From Lepidodermella squamata (Eukaryota; Gastrotricha): 64,000 nucleotides of DNA. Location of the stretch: the NCBI GenBank assembly GCA_047495785.1, contig JBLDXI010000009.1, positions 310,001 through 374,000 on the forward strand, given 5' to 3'. This document shows, one piece after another, positions 10,100-22,037 of this stretch (position 1 is its first letter; the number at the start of each line of letters is the position of its first letter). The position numbers were made by a program, and so were the translations under genes. The notes below the pieces were generated by a model. The model made no database searches. It was not told the origin of the DNA and worked only from the letters and a program-made list of their open reading frames with translations.

Positions 10100-11950
10100 G
10101 AAGGGCGAAATTCGTAGAAGTCAGAATTGTTTTGGAATCCTTGCATCGACCCGAATGCAAAGTTCTGTGTAAATTTAGCTGATTTAAAAGTTGTTGGGTA
10201 TCCGAAGATGTTGAGTTAGCGTTCTGCGAACGTCGAAGACTCGGAAATGTGAAACTGTCAAATAACAAACGATTATTCGTGAATAAACGAAAGCGGGGTT
10301 TTATAGGCAGTAGAACAATAAAGATAACAACAGCCGATTATTAATGACAAGAAAATGACCGATAAGACTATCATTATCTCTCCTTACATCATGGTTGCTA
10401 AGTCGGCGAAAATTCGCGAAGCGTCAAGAATTCATATCGCTTGCTGTCCTCTTATCAATCAAAGTTGTCGCATGCTTGACTATAGCAAAACCAGCCTTCT
10501 CATATAATATAGTGGTTAGAACGGACTTGGCAAAGTCACGCGGTAAGGCCTAGGTTAGGACAAAATGACGTGCTGGGGCGTCGAGATAAACGCTTTGGCG
10601 CAATAACAGTTGCAACTATGAAACAAGAATGCACTCACGAGAATTGCGGGGCGTTTGACAGTAACGCCCCACTGACCTTTCCAAGGAGCCGCTCCTCGTC
10701 CTCTTTCAGGGAATTATTTTTGTTATCTCTCGTTTCAGACGGTGTGGCAGACGCGTAGACTCGTCATGCCTAAACAAATAATTCAACTGCCAGAGAGCAC
10801 TACATTAACACCTAATATGAATCAAAAGAAATTTATAAGTAAAAAGTGGCAAAATTTCCATATATCTGGCAATATTTCCGAAAAAATGAGAATGATTTTC
10901 GTGAGTTGATTTTCACTTTTTGGCTGGGATTTTTCTCTGTGCAATGTGGTTAGTATTTTATTATTGCGAATGAAAGCAAAAAACAGGGAGAACTAGAAGG
11001 TCCAAACCACATGGCGCATTATACCTGCATTATCATGAAAAAATCAGCGCACCAGTAAAAATAGTGTATTGCATTATTCTATAGTTAACTGTAGTACTGA
11101 TCTAACAATGGATGAAGTCATAACCCCGCCAGTTTTTTCCTGGTAGGTGCGTATACGGTGCGGTCTCTGACGTCAATGGCTTGCAAGCTTCTTCTTCTAA
11201 GTGAATATCAGCAGCCATCATTCATCTTTGCATACCAGCCTGCCCTGTGAAAATTGAATGCTTCATTTATTTTACGCATTATCACGGTGCAACACTAAAA
11301 ATTGATGAAACATGCTAACGGAGAGTGAATATCATTCGAACCTGGTCTCGCTTACGTCAGAACGTCAAACAGAGAATTACATAAGTTCCACCAAACCTGT
11401 ATGAAGCAATGCACACAGCCAATGAACATCGCGAAAATTAAATACGGTACTTGCGACTTGCGAATTAGCAGAAGTAATTAAAAATGATCCTGTCGATAAT
11501 GACGCGTGGAGAGAATAGCGAGTGCGCTTCGAATAACGCAAATTAGTGGTAGGTCACTTTCTGTGACTCACCATTTTCATCAGTTTCGGACAGGAATTTC
11601 CAAGGATTTCTGTGCATTCCGCTAAATCATACAGTCAGAAGTTGTCGAGTGGAAGCAAGCAGGTGTTCCAGCAGTTTATCGTCGCCCGTCCTTTTCTCGT
11701 GCCAACACCCTCGCGAATCGCCAACGCATCGCGATAAAAATGCTCTTTAATTGTTAACCTCAATCGCACTTCAGACAATTTTTTATCGGTTATCACGAAA
11801 TATTGCTCGCGTTAGTCACTCAATCGTTGTTTGATATAACACGAAGTGGGTTGAACCTGAGCCATCATGTGGGCTATATGCCGAATGCACTCATTCTTCA
11901 ATTTCCATTCGGAAACATTTTACAGTTACATTCAATCTTCAATCTTTGCT
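10100..11950. other. Intergenic region
   Basis: About 1.85 kb with no convincing exon; short ORFs (for example 10570-10758) have non-ATG or unsupported starts. It holds promoter and 5' UTR sequence for the divergent Mpv17-like and secreted-peptide genes. A 3' splice acceptor (TTTGCTAG) ends at 11952, one base before the next start codon. Confidence 0.4.
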
Positions 11951-11953
11951 AGG

Positions 11954-12409
11954 ATGAAAGGCATTATTGCTCTCGTTGGTTTTATTTCAGCAATTTTAAT
12001 CATCTCCAGCGCCGATGGTCGATTAATATGCCCGACTCCAGAATTTACCGATAAATCAACACATACAAGGTCTGGAAAAACCTTCATTCAGTGGCTTTGC
12101 AAGTTGGCTTCCGATGAAGAAAATCGCACCGAAACCAATGATGTCGAAGACGGGGCTTCGAATTTTGAGGCGCTGATATACCGCCACGCAAATCCATCGA
12201 AACGAATGGTCAGTTCGACCTGGAGAAGCGCAGTGTCAGCGCCATCGGAGCACATAGTTGTGAGCAGCAACAGCATAGCTCGAAAGCACAGAAGTGAAGC
12301 CGAATCAGTCGGAACTTGCGAGAAACGAGTGGTTCGCGGCGAAATTAGAACCTGTTGCGTCAAACGAAAGCGGGCCCCTAACACAGTCGCATATTGGTCA
12401 TGCGCATGA
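11954..12409 (+). CDS. Small secreted six-cysteine precursor (hormone-like)
   Basis: A single exon encodes 151 residues. Residues 1-22 form a classic signal peptide (Lys then IIALVGFISAILIISSADG). The mature region has exactly six cysteines: two near the N-terminus (LIC...WLC) and four near the C-terminus (C-x10-CC-x14-C). They are separated by about 75 polar residues with potential dibasic cleavage sites (SKR, ARKHR). The layout of a two-Cys block, a removable connector and a four-Cys block recalls insulin-type prohormones. However, the A-chain-like spacing does not match CC-x3-C-x8-C, so I do not assign it to insulins. The start was chosen because the signal peptide begins there and a splice acceptor immediately precedes it; an in-frame ATG at 11867 would add 29 residues. 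AATAAA lies at 12474-12479. Confidence 0.65.
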   Translation: MKGIIALVGFISAILIISSADGRLICPTPEFTDKSTHTRSGKTFIQWLCKLASDEENRTETNDVEDGASNFEALIYRHANPSKRMVSSTWRSAVSAPSEHIVVSSNSIARKHRSEAESVGTCEKRVVRGEIRTCCVKRKRAPNTVAYWSCA

Positions 12410-12473
12410 AATTGCTTAAAATTCCAAATGGTTTCACATTCCTTTCATTCGATCTTCTGGCACATTGTCATCC

Positions 12474-12479
12474 AATAAA
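12474..12479 (+). terminator. Poly(A) signal of the secreted-peptide gene
   Basis: A canonical AATAAA lies 65 bp after the stop codon. Confidence 0.55.
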
Positions 12480-12594
12480 GAAAACAGCATAAAATAGATG
12501 AAATAAAAAAATTATGTAAAATCACTGAATTTGGCGATACATTTAATTGGCCTCACGTAAGGATTTGAGTAGGCATTGTTCAGCAAAAAAATAG

Positions 12595-14953
12595 TTAACT
12601 CGGCGGCGTAATTTGGCCATCACCACCATTAGAGATTCCGCGAGACGAAGCAGTAGTCAAACTTTCCAAGTTTTTGCGCAGCTCATCATATTGTGAGGTT
12701 ATCTTTTTCATCAATCGCCGAGCATTCCTGTACATTTTCGGATTGCGAGAACGGCCATCGTGAAGAACAGAACCAAGAGCGGCTTCAGCAACGGTTTCCC
12801 GACTTTTTTGCTCGGTTACTATTGTATTCACTAGCTGGCCATACGTTCTTGTCTGCCTCGGACCTAGCGCGGTTTTGTGGACGTAAGGCTCGTATCGGAT
12901 CGGCTCGCGTTCATTCACCCGGCCAGCGGCACTTTGAATAGTCGAAGTCGACACCTTTTTGCGATTGGCCATCTGACGATTTGCCCAAGCCTCGATAGCA
13001 GCTACTGGTCTTCGAGAGACATGAGGTAAGTCTAAGATGTTCCGCAACATGTGAACCGATGCTTGGAGGGTCGCGGGGATCTCGAGCACTTCACCAGCAA
13101 CTTTCTCTTCGTCCTCTTCCAACGTAAGTAGTTCCTCGAATCCTTTGAATCGAGGGTCAAATACAGCGACAGTTCGGCATTTGCTTTGCTCGCTAAGCTC
13201 TTTGGACTTTGGTTTATCGCTGCCTAGGGCTTTCTCACACTCAGCTCGCATCTGTTCGCCATCAATATCGGGTGCTAATTCTGTCATGAAGAATTGAACG
13301 TTGGGTTCAGCTGGAGTTTCAGTCGCTTGGCGCGATCGCTGCTGGTCGTCTTCTCGGAAAGAGGGCGGTCCCAGATCAGCCTCTTCCTCTTCGTTAATAG
13401 GAGCAGGTGGTAGAGCCGGCCTTTCAAATTCAGCTGGTGGAGCGCATAGTGCAAGCAATTTATCCACATCACATTTCGGCACCTTTGGAACTTTAGCTTC
13501 GAGATTAGGATATTTTTCAAGGACACTTGGTGCGCTTGGCGGCTTCCGATCGGCAGCGCTTTTGCTTTCCCAAGCTTTCTTCGAACGAACAACATCGATT
13601 CCAAGGGACTGCTCTAAGAATTCACATATCGAAGAAGCAGAGTCAATGTGATGGGGTTTGCTGGTGTCGACTTGCGCCTTCTTCATCGCCCGCCTTCTTA
13701 TTTTTTCGTCTCGTCTAGCCAACGGATTGCCATCCAATATAACCTATATTAGGGAGATATTTCATAGTAACATTCACTCAATTCAATGCAAGCCATACCT
13801 GTTTGAGAGACGGCCACGCCAATATTCCCGCGAGTGCGATGTCACTAGAAATCAAGTTCCTGGACAAGTCCGCGACACTTAGTTCTGGAAACGGAGGGAG
13901 AAGAAGTAAGGCTGGCGAAGATCTCTCGCTTGTTGTCTCTGCGATTGTCGACAGTGCTCTCGCACTTTCATCACCTTCATCTAACTTGGAATCCTCATTT
14001 TGTGGCTCGCGAGAGGTGTCGAAGTTATGCCGACTAGGTATAATAGCATACCTATGGCCCGTGAAATGAATAGAGGGCACGCCTTTCAACCCGTTGCCAG
14101 AAATGATAAGCTCTTGCAGTTTCGGCATGCCACACAAATAGAGGAAATCTGAATCCAAACACAAGCTGTTGTCTGATACATCAAGAGAAAGAAGACTAGG
14201 AAAGAACATGTTTGCCTCCAATCGCTGATAATCTGGAGGAGGAAACATTTGCAATCTGTTACCAATAACAGATAATTTCTCTAGATGTGTTAGGTAGGAA
14301 AGCGTGTCGAAGTCGGCAGCTCCAAGATCATTGTAATCGAGGTTTAGAGTGCGCAGATTGGGATAGACGTCACCAAAGCCCAGTGAACTGCTATCGAAAG
14401 CAATTAAAGAATTGGCGATACTCGACACGCTCCCGATACTATTCATTTGTAGTTCCAATGTCTCAAGGCTGGGAAACTTGGCAAATGCATCAATGGGTAA
14501 GATGTTATCCGCGGCCTTCACATGGACGACATTTTCGAAAGCCTCCAGTTCTGAGTCATCAACTCGAGCAAGATCACAAGACTCAAGGCGCACAACCGCG
14601 CATTCTTTCGGATCATTCATTTTCAAGTGCCGAAGAAGCCATGCCTTCGACAAAACTTTTCCCATCTGAGCGCGAGTTGAAGTTGCCAACAGGGCGTCTT
14701 TTGCAAGTTTGACGTCCTTAATAGCTATTCCATGGGCGTCCGCAATCTCACGTTGCTTCTTGATGTCCTCGTATGTTTTTGATTTGCTACATAGAACAGC
14801 TTTCAATTCTTTCTTCTGATTGTTCCTGTAAACAACCATCCACGCGCCGCCTGTAGTCTGAGCCGTGTTTCGTATCCTCATGTTATATCGAACAGGAAAG
14901 CAGTTACTGACGAAAGAATCTGGCTGCCCATTGTTTGTATGAATGCCATTCAT
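12595..14953 (-). CDS. XRRA1-like leucine-rich repeat protein
   Basis: Two exons (14953-13799, 13743-12595) give 767 residues; human XRRA1 is about 790. The N-terminus carries SNCFPVR followed by AWMVVYRNNQKKELK, matching the NNCFPAR...HWLVV segment at the start of XRRA1. Six or more LRR units follow (LETLELQMNSI, LRTLNLDYNDL, LEKLSVIGNRL, LLSLDVSDNSL, LQELIISGNGL). The intron cuts the last LRR, and VILDGNPLAR resumes it on exon 2. The remainder is charged, helical and Lys/Arg-rich. XRRA1 was named for altered X-ray response; its molecular role is not firmly established. A splice acceptor (TTCTTAG) lies 9 bp before the ATG. Confidence 0.78.
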
Positions 14954-16057
14954 TATATTTGTCTAAGAAGAAACAAACTATTAGCATTATTTCAAGATGG
15001 TATGGAATCGTATGCAAATTGAGAGGTGGCAAGTTAGATAAAATTCATCTTATTGTCCTTTCGAGATTATCGGAGCAGCAGCTGCCACAGCAAATATACA
15101 GAAGTAAAGCAACGAATCAAATTCAATCACGCTGTTATTTAAACCGAGGAACAGCCATATCCCATATCACCAGATCATCAATAGCCAAGTTGAAAGTCAT
15201 ACAGGCAACCCGAGCATCATGCCATCAAATCATTGGGGAACTATTCTTCCATGTCTCAAGTGCTTAGATGAATAACGATCTGCAAAATGGCAAAAATAAC
15301 TCTTATTGCTGCAAACTTCAGATCGTCGAGAATACGGCAAACCAAATTACCAAAGATCAGCCCCAAGCGTCCGCTGTGTGCAGGGTAAAAGATGGCAAGC
15401 GGTCATCGATTTGCTGCTCACCGCGGATGGAATCAGGGTCACAACATAGCCATGGCAACAGCAATTTATTATTTGTGTATATTATTTAGTTCAAACATAT
15501 ATCACGTGTTCAATTCTTGACTTTTATTTTGTGTGAAAAGCAAGTTGTGTTTGAGCGCGTTTCGCATTTTTTCTTTGGGTCGAAAGGGCGCCGAGGCTGG
15601 GAATGGGAAAGAGGCCAATAGTTATTCGAACTGGAAGTTGATGTTGTACTTTGCTAACCGCAATACGTGAAATTCGATACGATTAGATTTTTTAAGTTTA
15701 GAAAAGTAGTTATCGACATTTTTATGGCTATTACGGGAATGGCCCTAAGATGCTCATTTAGAATCTTGAGATTTTACCCGGGCTTGTTTTTTTTTTGATA
15801 AAATAGATCCTTTCTAATCAATCAAATGTTTGTGGTTAAAGGTAAAAGCCTGCAAAGAGCTAATAACACTACGTATTTTTGCAAAATCTGATTCAACATA
15901 TCAACAGTGCATAGTCCCCATATCAACACTCTTTAATCATGTAACCACAAATGGGCCATGACTACTGCAACTGACAGCTCTTCCCAACAGATTTTCACAC
16001 TAATGAAATATCAGTTATATTTTTATATATAATTTAATTGATAGATATGATAATTTA
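14954..16057. other. Divergent intergenic region, XRRA1-like / PPTC7-like
   Basis: About 1.1 kb of AT-rich DNA between two divergent starts. It contains plus-strand ORFs of 73-110 codons that lack a domain or flanking splice signals, which I read as chance. It should hold both promoters. Confidence 0.35.
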
Positions 16058-17264
16058 ATGCATGCTGTGCTGCTATACGGGCGCGTTCTAGCTCGTACTG
16101 TCCTCACGAGCGGCGCTGTTGAAGCGAAAATCTTAGCTCGAGTGAAGCCTGACTTGAAGCTGTTAGCTGCATCTTCAGGATTCGCCAAGACGTTGACTCG
16201 TTCTCAGTTACTCGGGCAGTTTAACGCCGCAGCAATTTCCCGATGGAAATACGGAGATGATGCGTGTTTCATTTCCAGAAACACTGTAGCTGATGTGATT
16301 GGTATGTATATAGCTTGCGCTCTCGAAATAGTCAATTACAAAGATTTTTTGAACATGATAGGCGTTGCCGATGGTGTTGGTGGTTGGCATTCTTACGGAA
16401 TCGATCCCTCGCAATTCTCTTGTACTCTAATGTCAAACTGTGCTAGAATCGTCGAAGAAAGTCAACGGTTCCTCCCTCAAGATAAAGCTCAAGACCCTCA
16501 ATTTATATTATCCCAAGCTTACCGAGATTTACTTGAAGAGAAAGCGCCTCTAATCGGTAGTGCCACAGCGTGCATAGTCTCGCTATCTCGAAAGAGTCGC
16601 ATTCTTCATACGGTGAATCTTGGAGACAGTGGCTACATCGTCGTTCGAAATGTTTGTTGCTATTCATAAATCCCGTTAATTTCATTTAAAAATGTTGCTA
16701 TTTCAAGGGAAAAGTCGTCGCCCGGTCTGAAGCTCTGCTGCACTACTTCAACACGCCTTTCCAGCTATCGAACGTTCCTCCCACCCAAGAGGGTCAAGCC
16801 ATTCGAGATAGCCCCGAAACTGGCCTCAAGACTACTGTTGCCGTCGAAGAGGGCGATCTCATAGTTGTTGCTACCGATGGGCTGTTCGACAATATGCACG
16901 AAGACATGATCCTCGAACAATTATCAAAGCTTAAAGTATGATCATTTCATTTGAACATACATCATAGTATAATTAAATTTCTCGAATTTAGTCGATGTCC
17001 GTCGAGAACATTCAGAGGGTAGCTAATAGTTTAGCTTCCACTGCTCGACGCTTGTCATTCGACCCCGACTACATGTCGCCATTCGCAGTTGCTGCCAAAG
17101 AAGCTGGTCTCGATATATGCGGCGGAAAGCCTGACGATGTTACTGTCGTGGTTGCCGTAGTTTTACCCGTCGAATGTGACGAGCAGAGCGGAGAAGTTAT
17201 TGCATCAGCGGCATCTTCATCGAACATTACTGATTCTTCAGACACCTCGCAAAGTCACAGATGA
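16058..17264 (+). CDS. PPTC7-like PP2C phosphatase (mitochondrial type)
   Basis: Four exons (16058-16301, 16362-16651, 16708-16935, 16992-17264) give 344 residues. All metal-binding motifs of the PPM/PP2C fold are present: GDDACF, VADGVGGW (metal-binding Asp-Gly), GSATACI, NLGDSGY, ATDGLFDN and GKPDDVTVVV. Their order and the GIDPSQFS segment match PPTC7/azr1-type phosphatases, which dephosphorylate mitochondrial proteins in vertebrates and yeast. The N-terminus is basic/hydroxylated and low in acid residues, consistent with a mitochondrial targeting peptide. A weak splice acceptor (GATAG) lies 13 bp before the ATG. The protein is about 40 residues longer than human PPTC7, from both termini. 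Confidence 0.88.
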
Positions 17265-18745
17265 GCATTTTATTTGTGGATTTATAAGTTTCTTCTTACC
17301 ACCGTTGATAATCTTTTTTGGTATCATTTGATATAACTACATGCATTTGAGAAGTTTGAAGCATTGTGAAATGATCAGTTGTCGGCACAGTCCTTGTTTC
17401 ATATCTTGATTTTGTTGCAAATAACTTCTTTATAGACTCAGATGGCTTTTCTTCACAGTATCAATTTTCCAAACTAGTGGGAGCTTATCCTGATTCGTGA
17501 ATCGATAGGATGATCTTCAACCAGCGAGAAATTTATCTGTAAGATGAAATCTCTACTAAAATTTGCTCGCATATTCTGACCCATACCTAAAAATTTTCAT
17601 TTTTCTGCATTTCCTTTTTCGCTCGACTTTCGACGTTTAGCTTTCAATGGCTTAGAAACCGGGTTATAAGACGTAACCGGCCATAGGAGAATAGATTACA
17701 CTGGCACTAAATTGCTAGGCTTCCTTTACTAACTTTGTTTGGTTCGTTCTTGTGATCTGTTTGCCACGCAAACCTTTAGAACAAAATTTTAAACTTAGCA
17801 AAAGATGTGGCGGGCATAATTGTTTGTTTCCGTCGCTGTGCTGGATTTGCTCCCGTTTGTCATATCTGTCCTTATATAGCGACGTTTTCCCGACAGCAGT
17901 CCGTCCAATTGGGATATAAAATTTTATCAGTATCATTTTTTACCGTAAGATCGTATAATATGTGCCATATGTGCGCTCCGGCTCTATTGCTATGACAGGA
18001 GCGTACCTTGGCATGACGCGTTTCCCACCATCATGCCCATGTAGTAATTCTGCATCAATTGACTTTCTGTTGCATTGCGATCGATACTGATAAAAATGCG
18101 ACTACTGATGTAGATAATATTGTATATTTATGAAAATATTTATCATTTAATCTTATGATTCTTTCCCTCGGGCGTCATCAGAAACACTCTAGTGAGATTC
18201 GCTTTCCTCCTAATTAAAATCGAACGAATATCTCTGAAATTGTTGTTCGGCTCGATAAGAGAGTGATGAAATGGACGAAAATGAAGAAAAACAATAAAAA
18301 ACCACCTTGTAACCTCTAGTTGAGTTTTTCATGCACTTTGCTTGCGTCATTCACGATACACGCAAGCATGCTTATGGTTGTTTTTTCATTGGATCCCAAG
18401 GACTTAGAAACTGGGGCGCTGTAGAGGTCATTTGAAAAAAACAGGGCTGTTGTAGAGGCCATTTAACGTCCAGTTTCGTGTTATGCCTGTGTTCTACAAA
18501 ATTACGAGACGTAATATGTCAGATTTGAAAGCAAAACATGTATTTAATTTTCGAGAAATTGCAGCAGTTGGTAAGTGTCAGGTAAAAAGGCAATATAAAA
18601 TATCGCTGCAGTGGCGTCATCATCCATAATTTTTCTAAAAATAATGCCATGTACAGCATGGCTCAGTAACATTCTGTACCTAGTACACGCTCGAAATCAA
18701 CACAAACGTAAGCGAGTAACATCCGGATTTCGCGTTAGCATCGTA
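17265..18745. other. Convergent intergenic region
   Basis: No gene is supported. A minus-strand ORF at 17715-17936 contains a Walker-A-like string (GRTAVGKTS) but no further GTPase motif is spliceable to it; I rejected it. The rest is AT-rich 3' UTR and intergenic DNA. Confidence 0.35.
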
Positions 18746-19514
18746 TTAAAGCAGCATTGCGGCAATGGCCAAGGCAAGGAAAGCTCCCGTGCTGATGTGG
18801 GTCATGATAGCCACCGAACTTGCCGACTTCGCTTCTGCGGTGTTACCTGAGGGCGCGAATGAAAACAGCAGACGCATTAATTATAACGCATAGCTCATCG
18901 TTCCATATGAATAAATAATAATAAACAAAATCGTTGATTTGTTACCTGATGGTCCAGCCAGAGAACGAGGCGCCGTTTCCACGATTGAATCTTCGGCCTG
19001 GCCGCATTTCGCGAGGCATTCCTCTACAGTACGGAAATTATTGGTGTTGCCTGAAAAATAAACGAGCTTATGGACTTGCATAACAAATTATGCTAATCAG
19101 GGGGTAACTCTCTACTTGGCAACCTAGGGTATGCCGAGTGGCCTAAAATTATAACGGTCCAACTTTGGGAGAAACTAATACGGAGTCAACATGAATATTA
19201 AATTGCTTACCCCCACAGCCACCGTATACAAACTCTTCGCAATTTTTGGACGTTGCGTTGTAGAAAAAACGAGGTATTAACGCCTTGCACAGCCCTACAT
19301 TCTGAAAGAATTGTTATTAAAATTAATTATCATATAATGGCTTGCAAGTAGAATGACTTACGGACTCGAGCCCGCAGTTGACTTCGGCTCCCGAGGACTC
19401 TGGATTTTCAGCATCCTCCAGTTGCACCTCTTCTTGCTGGGCGATCGTGCTAACCACTGATAGCAAAAACAAGGCTAGAACGCTGAGAGCTATCGGCTGT
19501 AGAGATAAAGCCAT
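18746..19514 (-). CDS. Kunitz/BPTI-domain protein with signal peptide and hydrophobic C-terminal tail
   Basis: Four small exons (19514-19362, 19301-19211, 19050-18946, 18846-18746) give 149 residues. Residues 1-25 are a signal peptide. An acidic linker ([17 protein letters not shown]) precedes one Kunitz domain with all six cysteines in order: [27 protein letters not shown] and EECLAKC. The likely reactive-site P1 residue after the second cysteine is Lys (GLC-K-A), which predicts inhibition of trypsin-like serine proteases. The domain is split by a phase-1 intron at the GG of YGGCGG. The last exon adds a Ser/Ala linker and ends in a hydrophobic stretch ([13 protein letters not shown]) right at the stop, as in GPI-anchor signals or a tail membrane segment. 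A splice acceptor (TTCTTCCAG) lies 24 bp before the ATG. Confidence 0.85.
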
Positions 19515-20836
19515 TTAAATGAAAAATTTCAAAAATTTCTGGAAGAAATAAAGACGAAGTTGAAATGAGAGGGAATGAAAATAATGCACAGCGCAAATGA
19601 GAATTGGATGCCTTCCATGATCGCTTCGTATGCGCTAGCATCTTATATTTCTGGAGCGCACCTCAACAAGCGCTAGAGAGGCGCTCAAAAATGACGCATT
19701 ACTGATGTGTGATACCGCGGACGTATTATTCACCTCAGTGAAACCAAGCGCAGGAAGATTTTTTGCGTGTCGTCGCGGGCACGGATCATCGAATACTATA
19801 CGCCTCTGCCCACGTCCCGTCAAGCACGATTGTCGAAGATACTTTTACTATACATTGCTGTGCGAGTGAAGGCGGCAATAAAAGGTCGAATGGATACGCT
19901 CACTTTGGTTGGGAACATATTATTGTTATAAAACTGGCCATTGCACCGTTGCCGTAAAAACAGGCCGTAGTAATTGATGACTCAGAACGCGCTAAATGAC
20001 AGCGGTTGCGTTTTTTTCCAATCGGGATCTCGTTCTTCCTATTCTCGGACGACCGGCTTTCTTGTTTTGTTTATATGGCACAAGGCGCGATTCGGGGATA
20101 CACGCGTGCGCGCGAAACGAGTATTTTATTACAACCTAGGCCGGCCATAAAACGTATCGCGTCGGACACTGCGCGCATCAGGCCGTTACGTGCAAAAATC
20201 GAAGCTAAACATTAAATGCGATATAGTTAGGTAAGAAGTATATCTTGCGGCAACTTATTCGGACGCCAAGCCGAATGGAAGTCTTCATTGTTTTAACCTC
20301 CGACACAACTGCATCATCGGAGAAGCACTTTTCAAACATCTTGCGGCGAGACGATTTATCTGGAGCACTATCATATAATATAACGTTGTTTTTTAACAAT
20401 CATCATCGCGGTAGCGCGTGTTAAAAAAAATGGCTGCGCTCACGGGTGTATGTGGTCTACGGCATGTCTGCGAGGTTCCGCTTCAAGCAAGTGGATAATA
20501 ACACCGATCAACAGCCTATAGCGCACGGAGCTTTCCAAGCATCTATCCATCTATCCCAAATGCAGTTTTGTTGTGGCTCAAGTTGATTTACCCACGCATA
20601 ACCATCGTCGGAAGTGAGGGAGGTAAATTAACTTGATGAATTTAAATGCGATAAATAATGAGAAAATTCATAAAACAAATGCACGATTTTAATCATGCCC
20701 CTTATTCATTGTCGAGTCATTTATTGAGGTGCAGGAAACTAAACTACGGTAGGGTCGGTAAAAACTCAAGTACACCAAATCCACCTTGACCAAACAGCAA
20801 ACACCGGGCGGGAAAAATTGACATCAGGATGGAATG

Positions 20837-21436
20837 TTTGGGGTGACGTTGACATTTCAAAAAGGGGGGACTTTGTACCGCCACTCAAAAATCGAATGGA
20901 AGGTAAAGACCCCATGAATGGAATACCGCTGGATAGCCAAATGAAAGCCAGGTCTAGATGTGTACAATGTACCCAATCCGACTTATTACTGACTATTTTA
21001 AATGACAGGTAAAGTTGGGGGGAATTTTTTTGTATAAGTTCGATTTCTGGTAGAATTTGGGTGACAAACCGAAGGCATCGATGCGATCAAAATCAAAATC
21101 GAGTGGCATTTTAACCACTCTGCTAGCAGGCTATCCAACGGTATCTCACTCATGGGGTCTTTACGTTGTCGGCTTCGATATTTGAGTGGTACAAAGTCAT
21201 CCCATCAGCATCTAACATTTGTTTCGGGTGACTTCGACCACCGTTACCTGTCCACTTCAATTCATGCTTGTACCCGACAGTTACTTTGACTGCACTATAT
21301 GTTTCTACTCGTTACTGGCTTTCCGGCGACATCCATATTCAGGGGGTTTGTTATCGATTTGCCAAGATTTTATTGAATGAAATTCGATCGCAAAAACCTA
21401 TGCCAATGTCACCCCACTAACCAAAGTCACCCCAAA
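20837..21436. mobile_element. Foldback or MITE-like inverted-repeat element
   Basis: The left arm (about 20870-20938: CTTTGTACCGCCACTC ... GGTAAAGACCCCATGA ... GGATAGCC) reappears as an imperfect reverse complement at about 21129-21201 (GGCTATCC ... TCATGGGGTCTTTACG ... GAGTGGTACAAAG). The outer edges also pair: TTTGGGGTGAC near 20837 against GTCACCCCAAA ending about 21436. There is no transposase ORF, so any element is non-autonomous. A target-site duplication is not clear, and the arms are diverged, suggesting an old copy. Confidence 0.5.
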
Positions 21437-22037
21437 TTACGGTACCTTCGAAATCTATTGTCAACGTGGAATCCCAATGTTTCGCAATATGACATGATTT
21501 ATCGGTGATTGCCATCAGAATAGTTTTTCAAAAGAATCCAAAACTTCGCATCCGTATAAAACTGGCTTTATTTTCTGACCGCATTCAAACAATTATATAC
21601 TTCGAAATTCGAAATGACACATATCAATAGTAAATATATCAACCATGACATTATATTATAATAAGCAAATATCTCATGTTTATATTGGTGGTCATCAAGA
21701 GTCGTGCTAGCAAGGCTTAACGCAGTTTTTCAAAAGAAAAAGTATTAATTCTTAGCCAGCAATGCATGAAGGCGCATATGTGTTTCCCGAACGGCGTAAT
21801 ATTTATAAAGACAGCAGTTGCCAACCTCTGTAATCATAATCTAGCAAGCATATCACGCGGCGTGACATGGTTGTTTTCACTCAGTCGCCACCTGAGCAGC
21901 AATCAAAGGTGTGCGACGCCGGTTCAACGTGTTCAGAACAACATCCATTTTAGCTAGACAGGGCGTGAGCTCAACAATTAGGCAGAATTCAGCCGCATGA
22001 AAAATTAATAACGGCGAAAAAATGACTGAATTGAAGC

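Noticed and set aside
11954-12409. Assignment of the six-Cys precursor to the insulin family
   Set aside because: The cysteine spacing of the last block does not match CC-x3-C-x8-C and the first block lacks the usual C-x11-C, so only a loose resemblance is claimed.
14935-15489. Two plus-strand ORFs upstream of the PPTC7-like gene
   Set aside because: They lie in the divergent promoter region, are AT-rich, and lack domains and splice signals.
17715-17936. Minus-strand ORF with a Walker-A-like GRTAVGKTS, suggesting a Rab/Ras GTPase exon
   Set aside because: No switch or NKxD motifs can be joined by splicing nearby, the flanks are not GTPase-like, and the frame is only 73 codons. A chance P-loop match is likely.
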